A stretch of 19,681 bases of DNA from Candidatus Bathyarchaeota archaeon. GTDB lineage: Archaea > Thermoproteota > Bathyarchaeia > TCS64 > B23. Below the pieces are notes generated by a model. That model was not told where the DNA came from, made no database searches, and saw only the letters and a program-made list of their open reading frames with translations. The position numbers and the translations under genes are program-made. The stretch covers positions 1 to 19,681 of the forward strand of contig JAPDJB010000079.1 in assembly GCA_029259285.1 (NCBI GenBank), in the 5' to 3' direction. Shown in pieces: positions 1 through 7,775 of the stretch (its first letter is position 1; every line of letters starts with the position of its first letter).

Positions 1-1
1 A

Positions 2-76
2 GAAGTTGTGGTAGTCAGAAAAGAAACTGTTGGACACTGTGACCAAAACGGCTTGTTTTCCTTCAGAGAGAAATAG
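2..76 (+). CDS. possible 3' end of a gene entering from the left
   Basis: An open frame runs from the window edge and ends at TAG 74-76, reading 24 residues that begin EVVVVRKETVGHC and end FSFREK. The beta-strand-like start (EVVVV) looks protein-like, and the next gene starts 14 bases later, which is ordinary spacing. The stretch is too short to assign a family, and a chance open frame cannot be excluded. Confidence 0.25.
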   Translation, partial: EVVVVRKETVGHCDQNGLFSFREK

Positions 77-90
77 TAGGGTGTTTAAAT

Positions 91-1428
91 TTGAAAGAAG
101 CTGGGAAATATCGATGTAACAATGTCCAAAAATATATTCTGATGGCTTTACTGAAAGGGGGATCGTTGAGTTTAAAGGAGGTGGAGAAAAGAACATTTGT
201 CTTTATCTATCATTTTCACGGATTTGGGTATAACCTACATGAAGAAGTGGAAAAAAGGGTATTTAGTTTTCTCTCTCGGTTTGGATATCAACCAAAAGGG
301 GGTTATTCTGAAAGAATGAAAAAATGGCGTGAAAAGCATGAAAAACAAATTAATTTACAGCTGGAATGCGAAAGTCTAATTGAACAGGGAATGCTAAAGA
401 TAAACGAGGAAAATAGGTATGAACTAACTGAAAGGGGGAGAAAAGAAGCTGAAAAAAGCGCAAAGGAAATGGAAAAAACTAGAGAAAAATTGTTAAGCCC
501 AATAGCAGCCGCAAGAAATACGTTCGTAGCTGATCTCTTTCTGGCTGTAATGAAACTCTTAGCTGGCTTCCTTAGCGCCAGCGTCGGTTTAATTGCGGAT
601 GGTGCAGACGCTGCTGTAGATACAGTTTCCGCTTCTCTTGTATGGGCTGGAATAAAGTTCAAAAAGGAATTTTTAGGAACCTTGATCATCATTTCAATGA
701 TGTTTATAACCTCCATTAGCGTTGGATATGAATCGATAACCAAGATCATAGATGCTATAACATCTACAATATCGCCAATATCATTGCCTTACCTAGTTGT
801 TGCAGTTGAAGGGATAGCACTTGTAGTGGCGGCTATTCTGCATTTTTATCAACGTTATGTAGGAAAAAGCAATGGAAATTTAGCACTTATTTCTCAGTCG
901 ATCGACTCCAAAAACCACATCTATGTCTCAGCTGCGGTTATCGTAGGAGCCATTTTCTCAGTCTTTGGGATACACTTTGTCGATGCATTGATTGGAGCGT
1001 TTGTCGCCACTAGAATTCTTATAGATGGATTTGAATTATCAAAAGAGGCTCTCTCTTCCATCAGGGGAGAAGAAACCGATTTCTCCAAATATGAAATACC
1101 ACTCGAAAGGCATTGGCATCTAAGTAAACTAGAAACCTTCAGAACTTGGATCCTGTATTCGATCAGAGAGGATAATCTAAACACAAAAGAAGAATTAATC
1201 AATTCATTGGAAAGAACCTTCAAATCAAATTATATTTCCATACCGAGTGATTTCAGATTCAATATTGATGAAGAATTTGATTTTGAAAAGGAATTTGATT
1301 GTCTCATCAAACCATTATTGAAGGAAAAATTCATAATTAAAAAGGGTGAAAGCTTTATTTTAACAGAAGATGGCAAAAGTAGAATTGCCCGAATATTCAA
1401 AAGAATAAAATATAGTCAAAGTAAATAA
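91..1428 (+). CDS. CDF-family cation transporter flanked by winged-helix domains
   Basis: 445 residues, TTG start with GGTG 8 bases upstream. Residues about 12-35 (VQKYILMALLKGGSLSLKEV) resemble the first helices of a PadR-type winged helix, and YELTERGRKEAEK (110-122) resembles its wing. Residues about 140-320 form a membrane domain of the cation diffusion facilitator type: ADGADAAVDTVSASL (169-183) is the TM2 motif with D173xxxD177, and SQSIDSKNHIYVS (268-280) is the TM5 motif with D272xxxH276. These are the places where CDF proteins bind the transported divalent metal. The C-terminal 120 residues are soluble and end in a second wing-like segment (FILTEDGKSRIARIFKR, 422-438) instead of the usual CDF ferredoxin-like domain. 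The likely role is efflux of a divalent metal, with the soluble domains sensing or regulating; the metal is unknown. The gene is much more AT-rich than everything from 1590 on, which hints at separate acquisition. Confidence 0.8.
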   Translation: MKEAGKYRCNNVQKYILMALLKGGSLSLKEVEKRTFVFIYHFHGFGYNLHEEVEKRVFSFLSRFGYQPKGGYSERMKKWREKHEKQINLQLECESLIEQGMLKINEENRYELTERGRKEAEKSAKEMEKTREKLLSPIAAARNTFVADLFLAVMKLLAGFLSASVGLIADGADAAVDTVSASLVWAGIKFKKEFLGTLIIISMMFITSISVGYESITKIIDAITSTISPISLPYLVVAVEGIALVVAAILHFYQRYVGKSNGNLALISQSIDSKNHIYVSAAVIVGAIFSVFGIHFVDALIGAFVATRILIDGFELSKEALSSIRGEETDFSKYEIPLERHWHLSKLETFRTWILYSIREDNLNTKEELINSLERTFKSNYISIPSDFRFNIDEEFDFEKEFDCLIKPLLKEKFIIKKGESFILTEDGKSRIARIFKRIKYSQSK

Positions 1429-1590
1429 CCATACATTCGATAATAAAAAGTGAAAGATGAGTTTGATTGTTATAGGGATGTCGTTTATTTCACCTTCATA
1501 TATGAGCTCCTTTTCATACTGTTTGAATGTGTATAGGTCGAATGGTAAATTTGTTAAGAGTCGGTGGAAATCATATGAGTCTTCGCTACT
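1362..1590 (-). pseudogene. possible gene remnant in AT-rich DNA
   Basis: On the minus strand, directly after a TGA at 1593-1591, a stop-free frame reads protein-like text including DSYDFHRLLTNLPFDLY and KELIYEGEINDIPITIKL, then runs into the antisense of the CDF gene's end before stopping. No start codon with a ribosome binding site is evident. It could be the tail of a lost gene or chance; I do not recognise a family. Confidence 0.15.
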
Positions 1591-1788
1591 TCAGCCTCCA
1601 CCCTTATGATGCGTTTCAATACCCTCGGAGGATATCGATATAGGAGCCGATGAAGGGGTTGGAGCCGCCCTACGCCTAATGGCGGTCAAGGCATAGGCGC
1701 CGATGACTGCGATGATCATAACAGCCCGCAACTTGATGGGTCTCTCCGCAGTGAGGGTTCCCTGAGCATTATTAAGGGAAATTTTCAT
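1591..1788 (-). CDS. small hypothetical protein, doubtful
   Basis: 65 residues, ATG start and TGA stop, with one plausible membrane segment (AVMIIAVIGAYALTAI, residues 22-37) followed by an arginine-rich stretch and a Ser/Pro-rich tail ending HHKGGG. It lies alone in the 490-base gap between the CDF gene and DUF169, just right of the composition change. There is no good Shine-Dalgarno sequence before the ATG (the preceding bases are TTTTTATAGG). It could be a truncated gene or non-coding. Confidence 0.2.
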   Translation of the reverse strand: MKISLNNAQGTLTAERPIKLRAVMIIAVIGAYALTAIRRRAAPTPSSAPISISSEGIETHHKGGG

Positions 1789-1918
1789 CCTATAAAAACC
1801 TGCGGCAGATGATCGGCATGCGCCTGTAATCTTCTCGCTACCACTTATAAAATGGAGTTTGAACGTGATGTGTCATCCAACCCTCCGCACTATGAAGAAA
1901 TCTCTAAAAAGGATCAGG
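1789..1918. other. intergenic region with T-tract and TATA-like motif
   Basis: This is the right-hand part of the 490-base gap 1429-1918. In the direction of DUF169 transcription (minus) a CTTTTTAG tract at about 1902-1909 lies just past the stop codon and is a plausible archaeal T-tract terminator. The 10-mer CCACTTATAA at 1841-1850 recurs twice in the palindrome at 9504-9526. I see no RNA gene here. Confidence 0.3.
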
Positions 1919-2707
1919 TTAAGCGTCTCCGATAATATCTAACATTCTCGCCATCTCCCTATAGCTCTCAAGAAGCTCGTATTCAGGCTGCATAGACCTC
2001 CTGAAGGGAATGCCTCTGCCGGTTTTCTCTATATGCCTCAAGCCTTTGAGGAGATCCTCGGCGTCCTGTGGCGGTAGGGAGAAGATTATCTCATCGTCCC
2101 CCGCCATCGCCCTCGCCCTGTCGCCCATGCAGGGCAGCGTAACCCAGCATCTCCCCGTCTTCAGCGTCGGCACAACGGCGTAGACGCAGGCGGCGTGGCC
2201 GCTGAGCTTGACGTCGACATCCAATCCGTCTCTATATGCGATGCCGAGTAGTAGAATCGTAAGCTGAGCCGTGTTGCAGTAGATGGCGATGACGTGGGGT
2301 TCAAAGGGCGCTGAGGCGAGGGGGGCTGAGAGGACGCCTATGTAGCGTCCAGGCTCCAGCCGTGGGAACTCCCTCGAAGCCCAGGTGGCCCCCGCCTCGA
2401 GGGTGGCGACATCCTCTGGATAACGGTTATGGCCTTCTAGGAAGAATCTAGGCGGCGGCTCCAGGCCGTAGCCAATGACTGGTTCGGGGCACCACATATC
2501 CTCTTTCAACTCCGCCACCATTAACCCCTCGCGTCTCGAGGTGGCGAAGGCCTGGCAGGTTGAGAGGTGATATCCCAAATCCCTTAGGGGTCTCAACGCC
2601 TCACCTGGTATCTCATCCTCCGACTCCAGAAGCTTTATGGCGAGGGGGTAGGTCTGAAGCCTAAGCTGACGCTCTAACCGTCTATTAAGCTCCCTTAGAG
2701 CGTTCAT
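1919..2707 (-). CDS. DUF169 family protein
   Basis: 262 residues, a usual length for DUF169 (COG2043), a family of unknown biochemical function common in archaea and anaerobic bacteria. The diagnostic C-terminal block is present: a glycine/alanine/cysteine segment at 170-176 (GHAACVY), then WVTLPCMGDRARA (188-200) and DDEIIFSLP (204-212). Cysteines that may be functional are C51 (LSTCQA), C73 (WCPE), C144, C174, C187 and C193; the spacing suggests a redox or metal/cofactor role, but that is inference. The protein is soluble with no signal peptide. It lies 37 bases after mscS on the same strand, so the two are probably co-transcribed, though no functional link is obvious. Confidence 0.85.
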   Translation of the reverse strand: MNALRELNRRLERQLRLQTYPLAIKLLESEDEIPGEALRPLRDLGYHLSTCQAFATSRREGLMVAELKEDMWCPEPVIGYGLEPPPRFFLEGHNRYPEDVATLEAGATWASREFPRLEPGRYIGVLSAPLASAPFEPHVIAIYCNTAQLTILLLGIAYRDGLDVDVKLSGHAACVYAVVPTLKTGRCWVTLPCMGDRARAMAGDDEIIFSLPPQDAEDLLKGLRHIEKTGRGIPFRRSMQPEYELLESYREMARMLDIIGDA

Positions 2708-2744
2708 CTTCCTATTTAGGCCTCAGAGGAGATAGGGCTTCCGG

Positions 2745-3356
2745 TCAGCCCTCGGCCTCTCCCCTACGGATTATGATGGCGTTGAAGACGATGTTATTCG
2801 GGATCAACACCCTCGTCGAGTCATCCACGGATCTTATCGCCGTGTGCATTATGCCTATATCCTCGACGATGCCCTCTCGAGGTTCTCCGGCTGAGCGGTT
2901 ATAGATGATGACGTGATCACCGATCCTGAAGGGGCGGGTTATGGCGAGGAATATCCCTGAGACGGCCTGCGTCAGAACGTTCTGGGTGGCGAAGCCCATG
3001 ACGAGGCCTGAGAAGGAGCCGATGGTTATAGCGGCTGAGGGATTGACGTTGAAGACGGAGGTCAACGTCGACAACAGAACGGCGACCCCAGCGATCCTGG
3101 TGATCGCCCTCAGCGACCCAGCCGTCCCGATATCTGAGACCTCCAGCGTCGATAGATAGACGGCCTCAGCGATGGAGCCCACAGCCTTATAGCCGAGGAT
3201 GAGGATGACGGCCGCATCGATATAGCCTGAATAACCTATTAGAGGAGATAACATCTCCACCTCGGCCAGTAGCCAATCGAATAGGAGTATCACGGCGACA
3301 ACGAGAATGGAATAGGCGACAGCCTTCAACACGCTTCTCATCCAGGCCTTAGCCAA
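2745..3356 (-). CDS. small mechanosensitive channel, MscS family
   Basis: 203 residues. Three or four hydrophobic segments (about 13-33, 45-67, 86-103) precede the pore helix region 108-140, which is glycine/alanine rich (IGSFSGLVMGFATQNVLTQ), then the MscS beta domain (RPFRIGDHVII, 141-151; GIVEDIGIMHTAIRSVDD, 162-179; VLIPNNIVFN, 183-192). This is the conserved core of MscS channels, which open under membrane tension to release solutes on osmotic downshift. The protein stops right after the beta domain, so the C-terminal alpha/beta vestibule of longer homologues is missing; short forms are common in archaea. The start used is TTG at 3356; ATG at 3341 (residue 6) is an alternative. A 7-base inverted repeat abuts the TTG. 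Confidence 0.85.
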   Translation of the reverse strand: MAKAWMRSVLKAVAYSILVVAVILLFDWLLAEVEMLSPLIGYSGYIDAAVILILGYKAVGSIAEAVYLSTLEVSDIGTAGSLRAITRIAGVAVLLSTLTSVFNVNPSAAITIGSFSGLVMGFATQNVLTQAVSGIFLAITRPFRIGDHVIIYNRSAGEPREGIVEDIGIMHTAIRSVDDSTRVLIPNNIVFNAIIIRRGEAEG

Positions 3357-3417
3357 GGTGTAACCCTACACCTCTACCTCCAGGGGCCTTAAAAAGGTGA
3401 GTCCGATAGATTTAATC
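3356..3417. promoter_or_regulatory. divergent promoter region mscS / ferredoxin
   Basis: CCTTAAAAAGG (3388-3398) is near-symmetrical and T/A rich, and lies about 26 bases from a possible mscS transcription start near 3367. TTTAAT at 3411-3416 lies about 26 bases before the ferredoxin GTG at 3441, predicting a leaderless or nearly leaderless message. AGGTGTA (3356-3362) and TACACCT (3367-3373) form a perfect inverted repeat with a 4-base spacer that overlaps the mscS start. Confidence 0.4.
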
Positions 3418-3440
3418 GATTAGGAGTCTCCCTTCTCTAG

Positions 3441-3971
3441 GTGTCCCTTTTGGAGAGGACTGTTTGGATAGTTAGGGATCACCTTCGATGCACCGGCTGT
3501 CGACGCTGTGAGATCGCCTGCAGCCTTCATCACGAGGGCCGCATCTGGCCTGAGGCCTCTAGGATTAGGATCTTCATGCCCTTCCCAGGCGTCGAGGTCA
3601 TACACCTCTGCGCCCAGTGTGATGACTATCCCTGCGTGGAGGCATGCCCCGTCGAGGCCCTAAGGGTTGATGAGAAGACGAAGGCCGTGCTCGTCGACAG
3701 GGAAAGGTGTACAGGCTGCGAAGCCTGCATAGAGGCCTGCCCAGGGCAGGTTCCCTTCCTCCACCCTGGCGACGGTAAGGCTGTCATCTGCGACCTCTGT
3801 GGGGGAGACCCTGAATGCGTGAAGGTCTGCGTGGAGGCCGGCTATAGGGCCATCTATGCCGTGGAGGAGGAGGTGAATGTCAACCGGAAGCTCTTCGCCA
3901 GACCACCCCTGGAGGTCGCTCAGGATATAGCCGTCAACCTCTACGGGGAGAAGGGCCTAGAGGTGATCTGA
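3441..3971 (+). CDS. polyferredoxin subunit, four [4Fe-4S] clusters
   Basis: 176 residues with exactly 16 cluster-type cysteines in four groups: C17-20-23-27, C57-60-65-69, C90-93-96-100 and C117-120-126-130. The pattern resembles the electron-transfer subunits of the DmsB/HycB type and those that accompany tungsten aldehyde oxidoreductases. It lacks membrane segments and signal peptide, so it should act in the cytoplasm. The start is GTG at 3441; TTG at 3450 is also in frame. Its TGA overlaps the ATG of the AOR-family gene (TGATG), so the two are translationally coupled, and it is most simply the electron acceptor or relay for that enzyme. Confidence 0.9.
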   Translation: MSLLERTVWIVRDHLRCTGCRRCEIACSLHHEGRIWPEASRIRIFMPFPGVEVIHLCAQCDDYPCVEACPVEALRVDEKTKAVLVDRERCTGCEACIEACPGQVPFLHPGDGKAVICDLCGGDPECVKVCVEAGYRAIYAVEEEVNVNRKLFARPPLEVAQDIAVNLYGEKGLEVI

Positions 3972-5833
3972 TGCCGAGGGGATATGCGGGTAAGATTCTA
4001 GACGTAGATCTCATCGAGGGGCGGATAAGGGAGGTGAAGCTCCCATGGAAAACCCTAGAGGACTTCTTCGGTGGAAGAGGCCTAGCGGCGAAGATACTAT
4101 GGGATCGCCTCGGAGACCACTGGAGCGAGGTCGACCCCCTCGGCCCAGAGAACCTCCTCATCGCCCTCACAGGCCCCCTAACGGCCTTCTACCCTGGCTC
4201 AAGAGTCTGCGTCTCAGGTAAGTCCCCGCTCAGCAACGGCGTCGTCGGCTCAACGACGAGCACGGAGTTCGCCATGGAGCTTAAGGCAGCCGGCTACGAC
4301 GGCGTCATAGTCTCAGGTCGAGCTGAGAAGCCGGTTTATCTATTGATCACCGATGAGGGATGCGACATCAGGGATGCAGGCCATCTCTGGGGTAAGACCG
4401 GCGAGGAGACGATTAGGCTTCTGAACAGGGAGGTTCGGGAGGAGCTCCAGAGGTCTCGTAGGGGGCCTCAAAGGGAGCCTGGAATCCTCTACATAGGGCC
4501 TGCGGGGGAGAACAAGGTTAGGAACGCCGCGGTGATGACGAAGCTCTTCCACGCCGCGGGATATGGAGGCTACGGCGCCGTCATGGGATCAAAGAATCTC
4601 AAGGCCATAGCCGCGAAGGGATTCAGCCCCCTACCAGAGGTGGCGGCCCCTGAGACCGTGAGGATCCTATGGAGGGAGGTTCACAGGGAGCTGATTAAGA
4701 GGGATAGGATGCGGAGATGGGGAACGGGATACGGTGGCTACTACGTGGCTGCCGACACCAGCTCGGAGCCGGTGAGAAACTGGCAGGAGGAGTGGCATGA
4801 TGAGCGCCGATTCGGAGGCCCCAACTTCCAATTCAGGTTCTGGGTTAAACCCTATCATGCCGACTTCAACTGCACAACAAGCTGTATGAAGATCAGCTGC
4901 ATCAAGACGGGGAGATGGAAGGGGGACATAACCGACATGCCCGACTATGAGCTTGAAGCCTATCTTGGGCCGAATCTCGGAATCTTCAACCCTGAGGATG
5001 TGGTTCACCTCAGCGCCGTCATCGACAACCTCGGCCATTCAGGCATCAACATCGGGAACACCATGGCCTTCGCAGCCGAGCTATATCAGCGTGGCATCCT
5101 AACCGAGGAGGACATCGGCTTCAAACTTGAGTGGGGAGACGCAGAGGCCTTCGACAGGCTGGCCCACATGATCGCTAGGCGGGAGGGTATAGGAGACATA
5201 CTGGCTGAGGGAACCTATAGGGCTGCGCTTAAAATCAGTGAGATGAAGGGCGTCGATGCGCTGAGATACGCCGTTGTGGCCAAGGGGATCGGCATAGGAG
5301 CCCACGGCATCAGAAGCGGAAGGGATTATCCCGCGATCCACTCCTACTGCTGCTCGGTTCAGGGTGGAGACCACACCTCCATCGCCTATAACCCGATTGA
5401 TCACATGAGGAGCGAGCTGACGACGATCCTCCACGACTCAGGGGTCTACTGCATGTTCAACATATATCCGCCAGGCGTCTTCGACCTCCTATGGGACTTC
5501 TTCACCGCCGTCCGAGGCTGGAGGCTAGACCCTGAGGAGTGGTATTCGACGCAGGCGAGGCGCATCATCCACATCCAGAGAGCCGCCCTACTCCTAGGCG
5601 GCCCCGATGTCCGCTGGAGGCCGTGGCTCGACGATGTGAATCCGGAGAGGTTCTATGAGCCTCTCCCCACGGGGCCATATAGGGGGATGGCGCCTGGGAA
5701 GGGTCGCGTTGAGGAGGAGGTGAAGAGATACTATCAGCTTATCGGCTGGGATGAGCGGGGCATACCGAAGTCCGAGGAGCTCCAGAGGCTGGGGCTAGAC
5801 TCGGTGAATAGAAAGCTGGAGGAGATCAGGTAG
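3971..5833 (+). CDS. aldehyde:ferredoxin oxidoreductase family, tungstopterin enzyme
   Basis: 620 residues, the usual size. The N-terminal domain shows the family opening (GYAGKILDVDL, FFGGRGLAAKIL, 32-43) and the pterin-site block RVCVSGKSPLSNG (78-90) with GGYGAVMGSKNLKAI (199-213). Family members place a tungsten bis-pterin and one [4Fe-4S] cluster in the active site and oxidise aldehydes or related substrates to acids with ferredoxin. Here the cluster cysteines are C301, C305 and C310 (CTTSCMKISC) plus C494 (HDSGVYCMF). The usual spacing is CxxCxxxC, so Cx3Cx4C is odd. The two DxxGL-type pterin motifs are altered as well: DNLGHS at 352-357 and DSGVYC at 489-494. It is therefore a divergent subgroup and the substrate cannot be read from sequence. 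It is coupled to the upstream polyferredoxin. A T5 tract at 5842-5846 may end transcription. Confidence 0.88.
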   Translation: MPRGYAGKILDVDLIEGRIREVKLPWKTLEDFFGGRGLAAKILWDRLGDHWSEVDPLGPENLLIALTGPLTAFYPGSRVCVSGKSPLSNGVVGSTTSTEFAMELKAAGYDGVIVSGRAEKPVYLLITDEGCDIRDAGHLWGKTGEETIRLLNREVREELQRSRRGPQREPGILYIGPAGENKVRNAAVMTKLFHAAGYGGYGAVMGSKNLKAIAAKGFSPLPEVAAPETVRILWREVHRELIKRDRMRRWGTGYGGYYVAADTSSEPVRNWQEEWHDERRFGGPNFQFRFWVKPYHADFNCTTSCMKISCIKTGRWKGDITDMPDYELEAYLGPNLGIFNPEDVVHLSAVIDNLGHSGINIGNTMAFAAELYQRGILTEEDIGFKLEWGDAEAFDRLAHMIARREGIGDILAEGTYRAALKISEMKGVDALRYAVVAKGIGIGAHGIRSGRDYPAIHSYCCSVQGGDHTSIAYNPIDHMRSELTTILHDSGVYCMFNIYPPGVFDLLWDFFTAVRGWRLDPEEWYSTQARRIIHIQRAALLLGGPDVRWRPWLDDVNPERFYEPLPTGPYRGMAPGKGRVEEEVKRYYQLIGWDERGIPKSEELQRLGLDSVNRKLEEIR

Positions 5834-5854
5834 ACCCTAATTTTTAAGGCTTCT

Positions 5855-6187
5855 CTAAAGCTGATTAGGTATCTTCTTGAGGGCCTCCTCAATCATCTCC
5901 CTGAGCTGCCCCTCGGATTTCGCAGCTATGTCGCTATGTATGGCCTCGCCCCTGTGGAATATTATGTAGGTTGGGACGCATTTGATCCCATATCTATAAG
6001 CCGCCCTCGGGTTTCTGTCGACGTTTATGGTGACGATCTTCATCCTACCCTTATACTCCTCCCTCAGCTTCTCCAGGATATACTTCTCCTTCTGGCATGG
6101 TGGGCACCATGATCCCCAGAACTCAACTAGGACTGGAAGCTCTGACTTCAAGACCTCCCTATCGAAGTCTCTATCCCTTATTTCCAT
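5855..6187 (-). CDS. thioredoxin-like protein, CPPC active site
   Basis: 110 residues from ATG 6187; a longer frame from GTG 6202 exists, but GTGGGGAGG sits about 6 bases before the ATG and decides the start. The thioredoxin fold is complete: VEFWGSWCPPCQKEK (21-35) with the redox pair C28/C31, the beta strand IVTINVD (51-57), and cis-Pro72 in CVPTYIIF. The active site is CPPC instead of CGPC, which usually shifts redox potential, and C70 lies next to the cis-proline region. It is cytoplasmic with no signal peptide. Its start overlaps the end of the sulfoquinovose-synthase-like gene by 17 bases, so it is the last gene of that operon and may reduce its partner's N-terminal cysteine domain or supply reduced sulfur; that link is inference. 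Confidence 0.88.
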   Translation of the reverse strand: MEIRDRDFDREVLKSELPVLVEFWGSWCPPCQKEKYILEKLREEYKGRMKIVTINVDRNPRAAYRYGIKCVPTYIIFHRGEAIHSDIAAKSEGQLREMIEEALKKIPNQL

Positions 6188-7775
6188 CTCCGCCCTCCCC
6201 ACCGCCTATGGCCTCGACGGCTCTCTCAACCTCCTCAACCTTAGATACGGGGAATCTCTCCCTATCAGTGATCAGCCTCGGCTTAAAGCCCCTACGCCTC
6301 CTAGTTCCAGGCCTATAGACTTCCAGCGTCTCGACGACCTTCTTCTCGCCGCTCCACCAGGTTCTCGGCCTTATGAGGTGGGCCACCTTCCTGATCCTCT
6401 CGACGATGTGGGGCTGAGTTAGGAGTTCGAACATGCGTCTGATCTCCACCTCCAGCGGAACCTTCGGCGTGAAGCCGAGCTCGTTTGGCAGCTTCGTCGA
6501 GACCACCTCGAAGGGGTGGTAGTCGGCTTCAACCCTCGGATTCTCAACCCTTTGAATCTTCACGTCATAGCCGAACTCCGCTGCCACCCTTGCGACGGTC
6601 TCAGCCAGCTCGCTCACCTTATGCAGCCCTGAGACCTGGTTTACGACGTCATACTGACCTGGCTCCGGCGGCGATGATATGAGCCTCACCATACACTCCA
6701 TCGCATCCTCCAGGGCTATGAATCCCCTGATCTGCTCCCCCTCTCCATAGACCGTCAGGGGCATGCCGAGGATCGCCTGGGCGACGAAGCGGTTTACAAC
6801 GGTTCCAAACCACTCATCGACGTCGAGTCTGGTTCTCAGCCTTGGATCTGCGGCCACCTCATCCGTGTGGACGCCATAGATGACGCCCTGCATCACGTCG
6901 TAAGACCTAAGCCACCAGTATTTGCAGGCCTCGTAGATGTTGAAGGTGTCCTGAACCTTGCTTACGTGGTAGAAGCTGACGGGGTCTCGGGGCGTCAACT
7001 CGCCTCCGAGGCTCCATTCACGCCCCCTCCATCTTAGAACAGCATCGGCTGGGAAGAGGCCTTCGAAGAGGGGTCTACCCGTCAGCGGCGCCCCATATTC
7101 GCCTAGGGTTCCCAGCTTTATCAGCGATGACTCTGGGCATATCTCCTTCATGAGGAAGAGCAGTCCAAGGGTTCCTATGACGTTGTTATACTGAACCTGT
7201 ATCGCATGGTTGCAGTCGATCATGCTGTAGGGGGCGCTTGGAATCTCGCCGTAGTGGACGATGGCCTCTGGCTGAACCTCCCTCATGAACTGCCCCAGCT
7301 TCTCCCTGTCGAGGATGTTTATCTCCCTGAATTTGATGTCTATGTCCAGAACCTCCTTAGCGGCCTTCAATCTCTCCTCCATGGGATAGATCGGCACGAC
7401 GCTGTCGGTTCCCAGCTCCCTAACCATCTTACGTCTGAGGAAGCAGTCTACTCCGCTGACCTCGCATCCGAGGGCTCCCAGCTTGAGGGCCAGAGTCCAG
7501 CCTAGGTAGCCGTCTATGCCGAGGATCATCACCCTCATGTTCTCCAGTAGGTATCCATACTTCGTCGGCCTCCACTCTGGGCACTCCTCGAAGGTTATCG
7601 TAGGCTCGAAGTGGCCGAGGTCTGGGAGTCTGGCGCATTCGATGAGGAGGCCCTCACGCTCTATTCTCCTCCTTATGGCCTCTAGGGATTGGCCGCAGGC
7701 CCTGAAGTCGACGTTCCCCTTCAATATGGCCGCTGGACAGTTCCAGCAGGTTTTATGGGCGTTATGAAGTTTCAA
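6171..7775 (-). CDS. UDP-sulfoquinovose synthase-like (SQD1/Agl3 type) with Cys-rich N-terminal domain
   Basis: 534 residues. From M80 it is an extended short-chain dehydrogenase: Rossmann motif GIDGYLG (86-92), KLGTLGEYG with catalytic T223 (220-228), and Y269xxxK273 in FYHVSK. TPRDPVSFYHVSK, GVIYGVHTDE, RTRLDVDEWFGTVVNRF and LTVYGEGEQIRGF are the marks of SQD1-type enzymes, which make UDP-sulfoquinovose from UDP-glucose and sulfite using NAD. In archaea the Agl3 homologue supplies sulfoquinovose for N-glycans. Residues 1-79 are extra: C10, C13 (CWNCP), C27, C47 and C65. The extension is real rather than a start error, because TTG 7775 has GGAGGGTGA 6 bases upstream and overlaps the stop of the upstream gene (TTGA). 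The gene sits between a phosphodiesterase and a thioredoxin in one overlapping operon. Confidence 0.88.
   Translation of the reverse strand: MKLHNAHKTCWNCPAAILKGNVDFRACGQSLEAIRRRIEREGLLIECARLPDLGHFEPTITFEECPEWRPTKYGYLLENMRVMILGIDGYLGWTLALKLGALGCEVSGVDCFLRRKMVRELGTDSVVPIYPMEERLKAAKEVLDIDIKFREINILDREKLGQFMREVQPEAIVHYGEIPSAPYSMIDCNHAIQVQYNNVIGTLGLLFLMKEICPESSLIKLGTLGEYGAPLTGRPLFEGLFPADAVLRWRGREWSLGGELTPRDPVSFYHVSKVQDTFNIYEACKYWWLRSYDVMQGVIYGVHTDEVAADPRLRTRLDVDEWFGTVVNRFVAQAILGMPLTVYGEGEQIRGFIALEDAMECMVRLISSPPEPGQYDVVNQVSGLHKVSELAETVARVAAEFGYDVKIQRVENPRVEADYHPFEVVSTKLPNELGFTPKVPLEVEIRRMFELLTQPHIVERIRKVAHLIRPRTWWSGEKKVVETLEVYRPGTRRRRGFKPRLITDRERFPVSKVEEVERAVEAIGGGEGGDGNKG

Noticed and set aside
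7536..7775. Starting the sulfoquinovose synthase at residue 80 (MRVMILG)
   Set aside because: The strong ribosome binding site and stop/start overlap at 7775 support the longer form, and the cysteine pattern looks conserved-like.
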